Shown piece after piece: positions 49,361-58,591 of a DNA stretch of 64,000 bases. Position numbers and translations under genes: made by a program. Each line of letters begins with the position of its first letter. Positions within the stretch are counted from its first letter, which is position 1. The notes under the pieces are model-generated. The model did not search any database, had not been told where the DNA came from, and was given only the letters and a program-made list of their open reading frames with translations. The stretch is from Bacteroidetes bacterium OLB9 (GTDB lineage Bacteria > Bacteroidota > Bacteroidia > Chitinophagales > Saprospiraceae): NCBI GenBank assembly GCA_001567255.1, contig LNBW01000040.1:1-64000 (forward strand). The letters are read 5' to 3'.

Positions 49361-52300
49361 TTATTCTTCCACTGCTTTCTGTACAAGCAGTAATAGCGAC
49401 ATAGCTTCTCTTAGCGTCCTTACATTCTCCTTGGTCATGATGAGGTGTGTTTTGGATTGTTTCATGGAAAAACCACGCAGATAACCATCTTTAGATATAA
49501 ACTTCATAATGCTATCAAATATCGGCGTCTCGTAGTAAGCGGATTGTGGATTGGACACAAAATAGCAATTCATTTTTCTGTTTTTGAGTACGATACGCTC
49601 AAATCCCATTTCTTTAGCCATCAATCTCAAGCGAATGCCTTCGAAAAGCTCACTGACTTGAGGTGGTATCTTCCCAAACCGGTCTGTTATTTTGGCGCTA
49701 AACCTTTCAATATCGTTTTCGCTTTCAAGTTTATTCAGTTCTGTGTAAAGCAACATTCTTTCCTGTGTATTAGATACATATTCTGCAGGAATGAGCATTT
49801 CTATATCCGTATCGATTTCTACATCGCGGACAAAGGCCTTTTTAGCAGCATTTTCTTCTTCAAATAGATCCTTAAAGTCAGTTTCCTTAAGTTCGGATAC
49901 GGCTTCTTCGAGTATTTTCTGATACGTTTCATATCCGATGTCAGCAATAAACCCACTTTGTTCTGCACCCAGTAGGTTGCCGGCGCCACGTATGTCCATA
50001 TCCTTCATAGCTATCTGAAATCCTGACCCAAGTTCAGAAAACTCTTCTAGGGTCTGGATGCGCTTTTTGGCGTCGGATGTCAGGACAGATAGTGGTGGAG
50101 CAAAGAGGTAACAAAATGCTCGTTTATTGGATCTACCTACACGACCACGCAACTGGTGTAAATCACTCATGCCAAATTGATGTGCATTGTTGATTATCAT
50201 CGTATTAGCATTAGGGATGTCTAAGCCGGTCTCGATGATATTGGTACAAACTAATACATCATATGTTCCATCAATGAAGTCAATGAGTGTATTTTCCAGA
50301 TCTTTTGACTCCATTTGACCATGTGCTGCAGCGACCTCGACATCAGGACAAAGGCGCTTGATCAAATCGGCCATTTCGTATAGAGTTTTTACCCTGTTAT
50401 GAACAAAAAATACCTGTCCACCGCGTTGTACTTCGTAGTAAATGGCATCTTTTATCAGCTCTTCACTAAAGACCCTACGTTCTGTGTAAATCGGTTGCCT
50501 ATTAGGTGGTGGTGTCCGGATCACGGTCAGGTCACGGGCCGCCATTAGGCTAAATTGGAGTGTCCGTGGTATCGGCGTGGCAGTCAGTGTGAGCGTATCG
50601 ACATTGACCTGAATAGAACGTAATCTTTCCTTAGCAGCAACCCCAAATTTTTGTTCTTCATCGATGATTAAAAGGCCCAGATCTTTAAACTTGAGACCCT
50701 TATTGAGAATAGCATGAGTGCCGATGAGTATTTCTACAGTACCATCTTCTGTCTTTTTAAAAATTTCATTTTTTTCTTTAGTCGATCTAAATCTATTGAC
50801 ATATTCTACCTTGATGCCAAATTCTTTAAGTCGATCAGAGAATGTTTTGTAATGTTGCAATGCAAGAATCGTGGTAGGCACGAGAACTGCAACTTGCTTG
50901 CCGGCAGCCACGGCTTTAAAAGCACCTCGTATGGCCACTTCTGTTTTTCCAAAACCAACATCACCGCAAATCAGCCGGTCCATCGGGTACTCCCGCTGCA
51001 TATCATTTTTTACATCCTGCGTCGCTGTAAGCTGATCAGGTGTATCTTCGTATATAAATGAGGCTTCTAGCTCAGTCTGAAGATAGCCATCAGGTGGAAA
51101 TGCATAACCTTTGGAAGCCTTGCGTTTAGCGTAAAGCTTGATCAACTCCTTTGCGATATCCTTAACCTTAGCTTTGGTTTTGCGCTTGAGTGCTTTCCAG
51201 GCTTCACTACCTATTTTGCTCAATTTAGGTTCAGTGCCATCCTTTCCGACATATCGGGATATCTTGTGCAGTGAATTGATACCCACATACAAGACGTCGT
51301 TATTCTGATAAATCAATCGGACTGTTTCTTGCTTATGTCCATTGATTTCTATCGTTTCCAGACCTGAATACTTACCGATGCCATGATCTATATGTGTCAC
51401 ATAATCTCCTGGCTGCAGTTCTCTGAGCATCTTCAGGCTGATAGCCATGTCTTCTGTAAAACCTTGTCTCAGCTTGTACCTATGGAATCGATCGAATATC
51501 TGATGATCTGTATAACAAGCTACTTTATTGTCATGATCTATAAAACCGGCATGTATAGATTTGTGTAGTGGGTGGAATTGAACATGTGCTCCTTTGTCTT
51601 CAAAAATAGCGTAAAATCGCTCTATTTGTTTGATACTATCTGTAAATATAAAATTGGTATATCCACGATCCGTATTTTCATTCAGATTGGCGATAAGCAG
51701 ATCAAAATTTTTATTGAAGGAAGGCTGAGCTGTACCATTAAAATCAAGGGTCTTGTCAGTGTGGATATGTGGAGACTTTGCTAATGCTAAAATATCAAAA
51801 TTGGAGACCTCACTAATGATCTGTCCAGGATAGATAAATGCTCTTTCGGCAAACAATTCCTTAAGATCTTCCTCTGATCGGTTCTCTACTTTGGCAGCAA
51901 ATTGTTCGACTTGCTCAAAACAAATCTGTAATTTTTCTATCAGCAAGTCAGGTTCTTTAATCCATACACAGGTATTATGGTCAAATACTTCAAAGATGCT
52001 GATTTTCTGCTCTTGGGAAAAATTACTGTTGATATTGGGAATAATAGAAACCTGCTCAATATTGTTAATAGACAATTGGGTGGTAGGATTGAAGGTACGG
52101 ATACTTTCTACTTCTTCATCAAACATCTCAATACGATACGGCCATTCATTGCCATAGCTAAATATATCTACGATGCCTCCTCGGATAGAGAATTGTCCTG
52201 GCTGATATACGAAATCTACACGCTGAAATCCATACATGACAAGCAATTCTATTATAGTGTCGATGTCCAGCGTATGATTTTTTTGTATAAATATCTTATC

Positions 52301-52729
52301 TTTTTCTAGAAAACCCGGATCCACGGCTTTTTCAAATATAGCTTCAGGGTATGAAACCATAATTTGATTTTTTCCTTGTACAGTGTGAATCTTATTGATG
52401 GCCTCAGTACGTGTCAAAACATTATTTTTGTCTAACTCTTCATATTGAAGCGGTCGCTTGAAGGAATCAGGAAAAAAATGAATTGTTTTCTCTTCGAGAA
52501 TGGACTGAAGTGTGTTGAGAACATAAGCCGCTTCTTCTTTGTCCGATGCTATATAGATGTGTGATTGTTTTTGAGCGAGAAAGGCTCCGGCTAGGGCAAA
52601 ACAATCCATGGCACCCGACAATCCCCGTACCTGTATTTTTACTGCATCGTCACCATGCGTCCATGCATTTAGCTCATGTATCTGCTGATTAGTACTGTAA
52701 ATGTTAATCAGCTCACGGATATTACTCAC
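49361..52729 (-). CDS. mfd: Transcription-repair coupling factor
   Basis: 1122 residues from a GTG start. N-terminal UvrB-like module (residues 1-300, including PGQFSIRGGIVDIFSYGNEWPYRIEMFDEEVESIRTF). RNA-polymerase-interacting domain near 440-520 (QPGDYVTHIDHGIGKYSGLETI). SF2 translocase with Walker A GDVGFGKTEVAIRGA, DEEQ (LLIIDEEQKFGV), LTATPIPRTLQFSLM and QLRGRVGRS. C-terminal TRCF domain to 1122. Mfd removes stalled RNA polymerase and recruits UvrA. Its gene converges on the helicase gene; the 276 bases between (49085-49360) hold no feature I can name. The -7 box lies unusually close to the start codon. Confidence 0.96.
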   Translation of the reverse strand: MSNIRELINIYSTNQQIHELNAWTHGDDAVKIQVRGLSGAMDCFALAGAFLAQKQSHIYIASDKEEAAYVLNTLQSILEEKTIHFFPDSFKRPLQYEELDKNNVLTRTEAINKIHTVQGKNQIMVSYPEAIFEKAVDPGFLEKDKIFIQKNHTLDIDTIIELLVMYGFQRVDFVYQPGQFSIRGGIVDIFSYGNEWPYRIEMFDEEVESIRTFNPTTQLSINNIEQVSIIPNINSNFSQEQKISIFEVFDHNTCVWIKEPDLLIEKLQICFEQVEQFAAKVENRSEEDLKELFAERAFIYPGQIISEVSNFDILALAKSPHIHTDKTLDFNGTAQPSFNKNFDLLIANLNENTDRGYTNFIFTDSIKQIERFYAIFEDKGAHVQFHPLHKSIHAGFIDHDNKVACYTDHQIFDRFHRYKLRQGFTEDMAISLKMLRELQPGDYVTHIDHGIGKYSGLETIEINGHKQETVRLIYQNNDVLYVGINSLHKISRYVGKDGTEPKLSKIGSEAWKALKRKTKAKVKDIAKELIKLYAKRKASKGYAFPPDGYLQTELEASFIYEDTPDQLTATQDVKNDMQREYPMDRLICGDVGFGKTEVAIRGAFKAVAAGKQVAVLVPTTILALQHYKTFSDRLKEFGIKVEYVNRFRSTKEKNEIFKKTEDGTVEILIGTHAILNKGLKFKDLGLLIIDEEQKFGVAAKERLRSIQVNVDTLTLTATPIPRTLQFSLMAARDLTVIRTPPPNRQPIYTERRVFSEELIKDAIYYEVQRGGQVFFVHNRVKTLYEMADLIKRLCPDVEVAAAHGQMESKDLENTLIDFIDGTYDVLVCTNIIETGLDIPNANTMIINNAHQFGMSDLHQLRGRVGRSNKRAFCYLFAPPLSVLTSDAKKRIQTLEEFSELGSGFQIAMKDMDIRGAGNLLGAEQSGFIADIGYETYQKILEEAVSELKETDFKDLFEEENAAKKAFVRDVEIDTDIEMLIPAEYVSNTQERMLLYTELNKLESENDIERFSAKITDRFGKIPPQVSELFEGIRLRLMAKEMGFERIVLKNRKMNCYFVSNPQSAYYETPIFDSIMKFISKDGYLRGFSMKQSKTHLIMTKENVRTLREAMSLLLLVQKAVEE

Positions 52730-52733
52730 GATG

Positions 52734-52741
52734 CAAAGGTA
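52734..52741 (-). promoter_or_regulatory. -7 box touching the mfd start (TACCTTTG)
   Basis: TAnnTTTG on the minus strand, only 4 bases (CATC) before the GTG start codon. If used, the mfd message would be nearly leaderless. Confidence 0.4.
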
Positions 52742-52861
52742 GATAAAAATGAATTTATTTTTGAATCGAAATCAATTTTAAACATTATTTATTTGCTAGA
52801 CAGGGATACTGAAACCGCTATTTAAGCATGATATTATTTATCTAGATTTGGATAAAAAATT

Positions 52862-52869
52862 TACTTTTG
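52862..52869 (+). promoter_or_regulatory. -7 box ahead of the GH13 gene (TACTTTTG)
   Basis: TAnnTTTG match on the plus strand, 26 bases before the ATG at 52896. Confidence 0.5.
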
Positions 52870-52895
52870 CTTTTATTGAATAATCCATATGTTCT

Positions 52896-54707
52896 ATGTC
52901 GTCATCTAACGTTCATGCAACACCTTTTGACCAGCCACCAAAGTGGGCTCGAGAAGCTGTGTGGTATCAGATCTTTGTGGAGCGTTTTCGCAACGGCAAT
53001 CCGGCAAATAATCCTACAATGATGACTTGCTATAATGCCCTTATTGATCCACTGCCTGACGACTGGGCGATCACTCCATGGGGACATAACTGGTATGAGC
53101 AAGAACCATGGGCAAAAAGCACCGGACTTGATTTTTATCGGACGATTCAGATGCGTAGATATGGTGGAGACCTAGCTGGTGTGGAGGAGAAGATTCCCTA
53201 TCTAGTGGATTTAGGGATTACCGCTATTTATTTTAATCCACTCAATGATGCGCCTTCACTACACAAATACGATGCTCGCTATTATCATCATATTGATGTG
53301 ACCTTTGGCGATGATCCGGTCGGAGATATGAACATCATCACTAGTGAAGACCCTGCCAATCCTTCTACCTGGCAATGGACATCGGCAGATAAGCGATTTT
53401 TGAGTCTTGTGCAAAAACTGCATGACCACGGCATCAAGGTTATCATGGACTACTCATGGAATCACACTGGAAATAACTTCTGGGCATTCATGGATGTAAA
53501 AGCACATCCGGAGACATCGCGATACAAACAATGGTATTACACTTACTTAAAGCCGGATGCTGATGGAAAGATCGTCTTTCAGTATAAAGGATGGATGGCA
53601 TCGCCAAATCTACCGGAATTGCGTAAGGTACATACTAAAAGGAAGATCGACGGACACCCTTATGAAGGCAACATGTATCCAGAGGTCAAAAAGCATATCT
53701 TTGATGTATGTCGGCGGTGGATGGATCCTTACGGCAATGGGCGTACTGACCTGGGCATAGATGGTATGAGGCTTGATGTGGCAGAACATATTCCTACCGG
53801 TTTCTGGACTGACTTTAGGAAGTATGTACGATCCGTCAACCCTGATTTTTATCTGGTAGGCGAAAACTGGTGGGAAGATTGGCCAGACAAATTGATGGAT
53901 CCTAAACCATGGGTGGCAGGTGATATCTTTGACGCTGTGATGCATTACCACTGGTATAAGATAGCTAGAGGTTACTTTGCTGAGCCCATAGATCGAGTTA
54001 CGCTGAAGGATTTTAAGGACAAGATGACAGCTTTGTTTCAATCGTATCCGGATTATACGCAGCAGGCCATGATGAATCTAGCATCATCTCACGATTCACC
54101 ACGTCTTTTATCCGCATTTTTCAATGTCAATAAGTATAAATTTCACTGCAAGCCACAAGAAGATAAGCATTATCGCACAGATCAACCCGGCGCTTTTACC
54201 TACCATCGGGTTAAGTTGTTTTTGTTGCATCAGTTTACATTTGTCGGTGCACCACACATCTGGAATGGAGATGAGATGGGCATGCTCGGTGCTGATGATC
54301 CGGATAATCGCAAGCCTTTAGTATGGCCTGATATCGAATTTGATGAAGAAACCCAGTCAGCATATTCTGATTATGAGTATCGTTTGAAACCAGCATTTAA
54401 CCACGATATATTTAACTACTACAAAACGCTCATCCACTTAAGAAAGTCAGATCTAACCTTTGTATATGGTGATTTCCAATTTCTTGATATATCTGCTGAT
54501 GACAAGGTACTCGCTTATACGCGTAGCTTTAAGCAAACCACTTACGCAATTTTATTCAATAATAATGAAACTGCAAATAAAGCTACATTGCCATTAATAT
54601 CAGGAGAGATTATCTTCAGCTATAATGCCGATGACCTTGTTTTTAGTTCCGACATGATCATGCCTCCTTTCAGCGGTCTAGTGATAAAGGTGGGCATTAA
54701 CGAATAG
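52896..54707 (+). CDS. Cytoplasmic GH13 alpha-amylase-family enzyme (neopullulanase/cyclomaltodextrinase-like)
   Basis: 603 residues without a signal peptide. N-terminal AVWYQIFVERFRNGNPANN, then the four GH13 regions: DYSWNHTG (region I, about 185), GIDGMRLDVAEHI with nucleophile Asp294, YLVGENWWED with acid/base Glu323, and SSHDSP with Asp400. The C-terminal beta domain carries phrases like VLAYTRSFKQTTYAILFNNNE. It would cut maltodextrins or stored glucan inside the cell. glgC lies 8 kb away, but a direct link cannot be shown. The gene is alone; 329 bases without a feature (54708-55036) separate it from deoB. Confidence 0.88.
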   Translation: MSSSNVHATPFDQPPKWAREAVWYQIFVERFRNGNPANNPTMMTCYNALIDPLPDDWAITPWGHNWYEQEPWAKSTGLDFYRTIQMRRYGGDLAGVEEKIPYLVDLGITAIYFNPLNDAPSLHKYDARYYHHIDVTFGDDPVGDMNIITSEDPANPSTWQWTSADKRFLSLVQKLHDHGIKVIMDYSWNHTGNNFWAFMDVKAHPETSRYKQWYYTYLKPDADGKIVFQYKGWMASPNLPELRKVHTKRKIDGHPYEGNMYPEVKKHIFDVCRRWMDPYGNGRTDLGIDGMRLDVAEHIPTGFWTDFRKYVRSVNPDFYLVGENWWEDWPDKLMDPKPWVAGDIFDAVMHYHWYKIARGYFAEPIDRVTLKDFKDKMTALFQSYPDYTQQAMMNLASSHDSPRLLSAFFNVNKYKFHCKPQEDKHYRTDQPGAFTYHRVKLFLLHQFTFVGAPHIWNGDEMGMLGADDPDNRKPLVWPDIEFDEETQSAYSDYEYRLKPAFNHDIFNYYKTLIHLRKSDLTFVYGDFQFLDISADDKVLAYTRSFKQTTYAILFNNNETANKATLPLISGEIIFSYNADDLVFSSDMIMPPFSGLVIKVGINE

Positions 54708-55036
54708 AGGAAGTCGTTTTGTGGGTAGAATGTATCATGTACAAAGGTCTATTTCTTATTGCTTTCAAATGTCTATCCATGCAAGATCAACTCAGAAATT
54801 ATAGATATATCATGAATTCAAAATCATAACTTTTATACCGTTGAGTTTTCATTGGTATTTGTACATTTAGAAAGTTGCCTAAAGAACATGGCAAAAGATA
54901 TGATTTTCAAAAATAAATCCACTCTGGTGTAAAAATTTTTTCCTACATTCGTTGTTTATAATCATAATGTAAGATAAATGGCCTAGGCCATCCCAATGAT
55001 GAATGGAGATATGGGTTTATTTGAAAATTTAAATAG
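54708..55036. other. Intergenic stretch ahead of the deo operon
   Basis: About 330 AT-rich bases. No gene, hairpin terminator or exact TAnnTTTG box is seen; the closest match is TACATTCG near 54943-54950. It presumably holds the deoB promoter. Confidence 0.4.
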
Positions 55037-56200
55037 ATGAAAGGAAAAGCAAAAAGAGTCATTCTGATCGTATTAGACAGCGTGGGCATCGGATATCTGC
55101 CGGATGCGCACCTTTACGGAGATATGGGAAGTAATACACTGGGACATATTGCGGAACAAGTACCGGATTTTAATATTCCGCATCTGACGCAGATGGGTTT
55201 AGGAAATATTGTGCCTGAAAATGCACTGCCGAAAGCAAATCATCCTACGGCAGTATATGGAAAATCAGCCGAAAAATCCGCTGGAAAAGATACGACTACA
55301 GGGCACTGGGAGATAGCCGGTAGCGTATTAAAGCAACCGTTTCCGGTTTTTCACGAGGGGTTTCCGCAGTCATTTATTGAGGCTTTTGAAGCAGCCATAG
55401 GCACTAAAACCATTGGCAATTATTCTGCATCAGGCACTGAAATCATTCAGGAATTGGGTGATCAACATGTTAAGACCGGATACCCGATCGTATATACATC
55501 CGCAGATAGTGTCTTTCAGATAGCCATGCACGAAGAGGTCATTCCTATAGAAAGGCAGTATGAGATTTGTGCTATCGCTCGTAAAATGCTCTCCGGTGAC
55601 CTAGAAGTAGGTCGTGTTATTGCAAGACCATTTATCGGTAGCTCAGGTAATTATACCCGTACATCCAGTCGTAAAGATTTTGCTACATTGCCACCGGACA
55701 ATATTATGGGTGCTGTAATTAAATCGAATATGGAGGTGATTGCTATCGGTAAAATCTACGATATATTTGCCGGAAAGGCGATCAGTCATGCTACCAAAAC
55801 AGCGAATAATACCGAGGGTATTCTCGAAACGATCAAGGCGATAAAGGCCGACTCGTCAGGTCTGATTTTCACTAATCTGGTGGACTTTGATATGCACTAT
55901 GGTCACCGACGCAATGTTAAGGGTTATGCTGAATGTTTAGAGGATTTTGACCGTTATTTGCCTGAAATTCAGGAAGTGATGAAGGATGATGACGTGCTGA
56001 TTATCACAGCCGATCATGGCAATGATCCTACATGGTCAGGCACAGATCACACCAGAGAATATATTCCGATTTTGATATATGGAAAAGGTATTAGCCCTCG
56101 ACATTTTGGAGTGAGAGATAGTTATACTTGTATAGCAGCTACGATTGCAGAACTTTTGGGCATAGAATTTGCGACTGAAACGATGAGTTGTCTGCATTAG
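55037..56200 (+). CDS. deoB: Phosphopentomutase
   Basis: 387 residues of the alkaline-phosphatase superfamily. Metal-binding Asp14 (VLDSVGIGYLPDA), the phosphorylated threonine region KDTTTGHWEIAG (Thr86), FDMHYGHRRNVKGYAECLEDFDRYLP, and the second metal site ITADHGNDPTWSGTDHTREYIP. It interconverts (deoxy)ribose-1-phosphate and -5-phosphate. It is first of a four-gene run (deoB, pdp, deoC, aldehyde dehydrogenase) with short gaps, all for deoxynucleoside use. Confidence 0.95.
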   Translation: MKGKAKRVILIVLDSVGIGYLPDAHLYGDMGSNTLGHIAEQVPDFNIPHLTQMGLGNIVPENALPKANHPTAVYGKSAEKSAGKDTTTGHWEIAGSVLKQPFPVFHEGFPQSFIEAFEAAIGTKTIGNYSASGTEIIQELGDQHVKTGYPIVYTSADSVFQIAMHEEVIPIERQYEICAIARKMLSGDLEVGRVIARPFIGSSGNYTRTSSRKDFATLPPDNIMGAVIKSNMEVIAIGKIYDIFAGKAISHATKTANNTEGILETIKAIKADSSGLIFTNLVDFDMHYGHRRNVKGYAECLEDFDRYLPEIQEVMKDDDVLIITADHGNDPTWSGTDHTREYIPILIYGKGISPRHFGVRDSYTCIAATIAELLGIEFATETMSCLH

Positions 56201-56242
56201 TGAAAGATGCATAAATTGAAGTAATTTTAAAATGAAGCGCCA

Positions 56243-57541
56243 TTGGTAGAATTAATTAAGAAGAAAAGAGATGGACATATACTGACAACAGACGAGATCA
56301 AAAGTATTGTTGCAGGATTTGTTGATGGTTCGATACCTGACTATCAAATAGCTGCATGGCTGATGGCTGTGTTTTTTCAGGGTATGAATGATGAAGAAAC
56401 AGCAGCATTGACTGATGCCATGATGCGTTCAGGAGAGCTGATTGATTTATCGCCGATACCGGGTATCAAAGTGGATAAACATAGCACCGGTGGAGTAGGA
56501 GACAAGACTACTCTGGTACTCGGGCCACTTGTTGCTGCTGCGGGTGTTGTTGTCGCTAAAATGTCCGGTCGTGGTCTGGGACATACCGGAGGTACTTTGG
56601 ATAAGTTAGAGTCTATTCCGGGATTTAAGGTTGAGATGAGCCCAGCTGAGTTTGTAGAGAAAGTACTGAAGCACCATATAGCGATTTGTAGCCAGAATGA
56701 GCGACTGGTACCTGCCGACAAGCAACTCTATGCGCTGCGTGATGTGACAGGCACGGTAGATAATATATCGTTGATAGCGTCCAGTGTCATGAGTAAAAAA
56801 CTGGCTTGTGGTGCGGATGCCATTGTGATAGATCTCAAAGTAGGCGATGGTGCATTTATCAAAACCATCGAAGATGCTGAAAAATTGGCCAAAATTATGA
56901 TAGCCACTGCTCAGCGCATGGGTAGGCAACTCATCGCTGTTATTTCAGGCATGGAAGAGCCGCTAGGTCATGCCATTGGCAATGCATTGGAGGTAAAAGA
57001 AGCTATTGAGACACTCAAAGGACACGGTCCGGAAGACTTGACAGAATTGTGCTTGAGTCTAGGCAGCTATATGATGATGCTAGCCGGTAAAATTACCGAT
57101 TATGAAGCTGGCAAGGATACTTTGCGCCGCTTAATTGCCGATGGAAAGGCATTAGATAAGTTGGTGGAATTAGTTCAATCACAAGGTGGTGATGCTGATT
57201 ATATTTTACATCCTGAGCGGTTTGAAATGGCCGCTTACAGCAAGGTATATACTGCACCTCAATCAGGATATATCTCGCATCTGAGTGCGATGGATATAGG
57301 TCTGGCTTCTGTCAAACTCGGCGCTGGTCGCGAAACTAAGGAAAGCCCGATTGACTATAGCGCAGGCATCATCATGCATAAAAAAGTAGGCGACTATGTA
57401 GAGCAAGGTGATAATCTTGCAACTTTATACGCTTCTCAACCTGAATTGTTTGATGGCGCTTTCAGATACATGGATGAGGCTTACACCTTTTCAGCAAACA
57501 AACCTGAAAAACAGCCGTTAATATTTAAAACAGTATATTAA
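56243..57541 (+). CDS. pdp: Pyrimidine-nucleoside/thymidine phosphorylase
   Basis: 432 residues read from a TTG at 56243. Phosphate/nucleoside-binding motif KHSTGGVGDKTTLVLGPL (79-96), VAKMSGRGLGHTGGTLDKLESIPGF (the family signature), SSVMSKKLACGADAIVIDLKVGDGAF and the C-terminal alpha/beta domain (VKLGAGRETKESPIDYSAGI). The family splits thymidine, deoxyuridine or uridine with phosphate to base and (deoxy)ribose-1-phosphate. An ATG lies upstream at 56232 in another frame; one more C at 56240-56241 would join it (MKRPLVELIKKKRDG), giving 436 residues. TTG may thus be an artefact of another homopolymer error. Confidence 0.93.
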   Translation: MVELIKKKRDGHILTTDEIKSIVAGFVDGSIPDYQIAAWLMAVFFQGMNDEETAALTDAMMRSGELIDLSPIPGIKVDKHSTGGVGDKTTLVLGPLVAAAGVVVAKMSGRGLGHTGGTLDKLESIPGFKVEMSPAEFVEKVLKHHIAICSQNERLVPADKQLYALRDVTGTVDNISLIASSVMSKKLACGADAIVIDLKVGDGAFIKTIEDAEKLAKIMIATAQRMGRQLIAVISGMEEPLGHAIGNALEVKEAIETLKGHGPEDLTELCLSLGSYMMMLAGKITDYEAGKDTLRRLIADGKALDKLVELVQSQGGDADYILHPERFEMAAYSKVYTAPQSGYISHLSAMDIGLASVKLGAGRETKESPIDYSAGIIMHKKVGDYVEQGDNLATLYASQPELFDGAFRYMDEAYTFSANKPEKQPLIFKTVY

Positions 57542-57554
57542 TTATAATTTTGCT

Positions 57555-58550
57555 ATGACCGGAAATAAAGTAAAAGATACGGTGCATATGACACATGATA
57601 TCATCCATCGCAATGATGGCATTCCCTTTGACGCAGGTTTGCTAGATGGCATACGTGTGAATAAGAGTGCCGTTGAACGTCGGGCGGCCACTATCGGTAC
57701 TCGGCGTTCTGTCAAGAAAGAGTACCAGGCAGCGTGGTTGCTTAAAGCTATTTCATGTATTGATTTGACTACACTATCCGGTGATGACACGCCTGGCAAT
57801 GTCCTCCGACTGTGCGCTAAAGCCAGAAATCCGATTAGGATGGATTTGATGGAAGCTTTGGATATACAAGGCATGGGATTGACCACAGGTGCCGTTTGTG
57901 TATATCATAACCTCATTCCGTATGCAGTAGAAGCACTTAAAGGTACAAATATTCCTGTTGCAGCCGTTTCGACAGGTTTTCCTGCAGGTCAGATCGCCTT
58001 GTCAGAAAAACTAAGAGAAATCAAAATGTCGGTAGCTGCCGGTGCAAAGGAAATCGATATAGTCATCAGTCGTGCACTGGTACTGAAGTCAGACTGGAAA
58101 GGTCTCTATGATGAAATCAAGGCTTGTCGTGAGGCTTGTGGCGAAGCACATATGAAAACCATTCTGGCTACTGGTGAGATACCTACATTGACTAAAGTCG
58201 CTAAGGCCAGCATGGTAGCGATGATGGCAGGGTCAGACTTTATCAAAACCAGTACCGGAAAAGAAAGCGTCAATGCTACACTACCGGTGACGCTGGTAAT
58301 GGTGCGCATGATCCGTCAGTATCAGGAGTTGACCGGTTATAAAGTTGGGTACAAACCAGCAGGTGGTATTTCCAAGGCAAAAGATGCACTGAATTACCTG
58401 ATCATGATGAAGGAAGAGCTGGGCAATGATTGGTTGCGCCCTGAGTTATTTAGATTCGGCGCCAGTAGCTTGCTGGGTGATATAGAGCGACAGCTAGAGC
58501 ATTTTGTGACTGGCAGATACTCGGCTTCTTACCGTCATCCTATGGCTTAA
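57555..58550 (+). CDS. deoC: Deoxyribose-phosphate aldolase
   Basis: 331 residues, the longer class of DERA. Schiff-base lysine Lys231 in DFIKTSTGKESVN, the second lysine Lys267 in GYKVGYKPAGGISKAKDAL, ISCIDLTTLSGDD and GFPAGQIALSEKLREI. It splits 2-deoxyribose-5-phosphate to glyceraldehyde-3-phosphate and acetaldehyde. It begins 13 bases after pdp and is followed after 41 bases by the aldehyde dehydrogenase that could take the product. Confidence 0.95.
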   Translation: MTGNKVKDTVHMTHDIIHRNDGIPFDAGLLDGIRVNKSAVERRAATIGTRRSVKKEYQAAWLLKAISCIDLTTLSGDDTPGNVLRLCAKARNPIRMDLMEALDIQGMGLTTGAVCVYHNLIPYAVEALKGTNIPVAAVSTGFPAGQIALSEKLREIKMSVAAGAKEIDIVISRALVLKSDWKGLYDEIKACREACGEAHMKTILATGEIPTLTKVAKASMVAMMAGSDFIKTSTGKESVNATLPVTLVMVRMIRQYQELTGYKVGYKPAGGISKAKDALNYLIMMKEELGNDWLRPELFRFGASSLLGDIERQLEHFVTGRYSASYRHPMA

Positions 58551-58591
58551 AAGTTGAAATTAATTAGTCAATAAAGAATAAAAATATAAAA

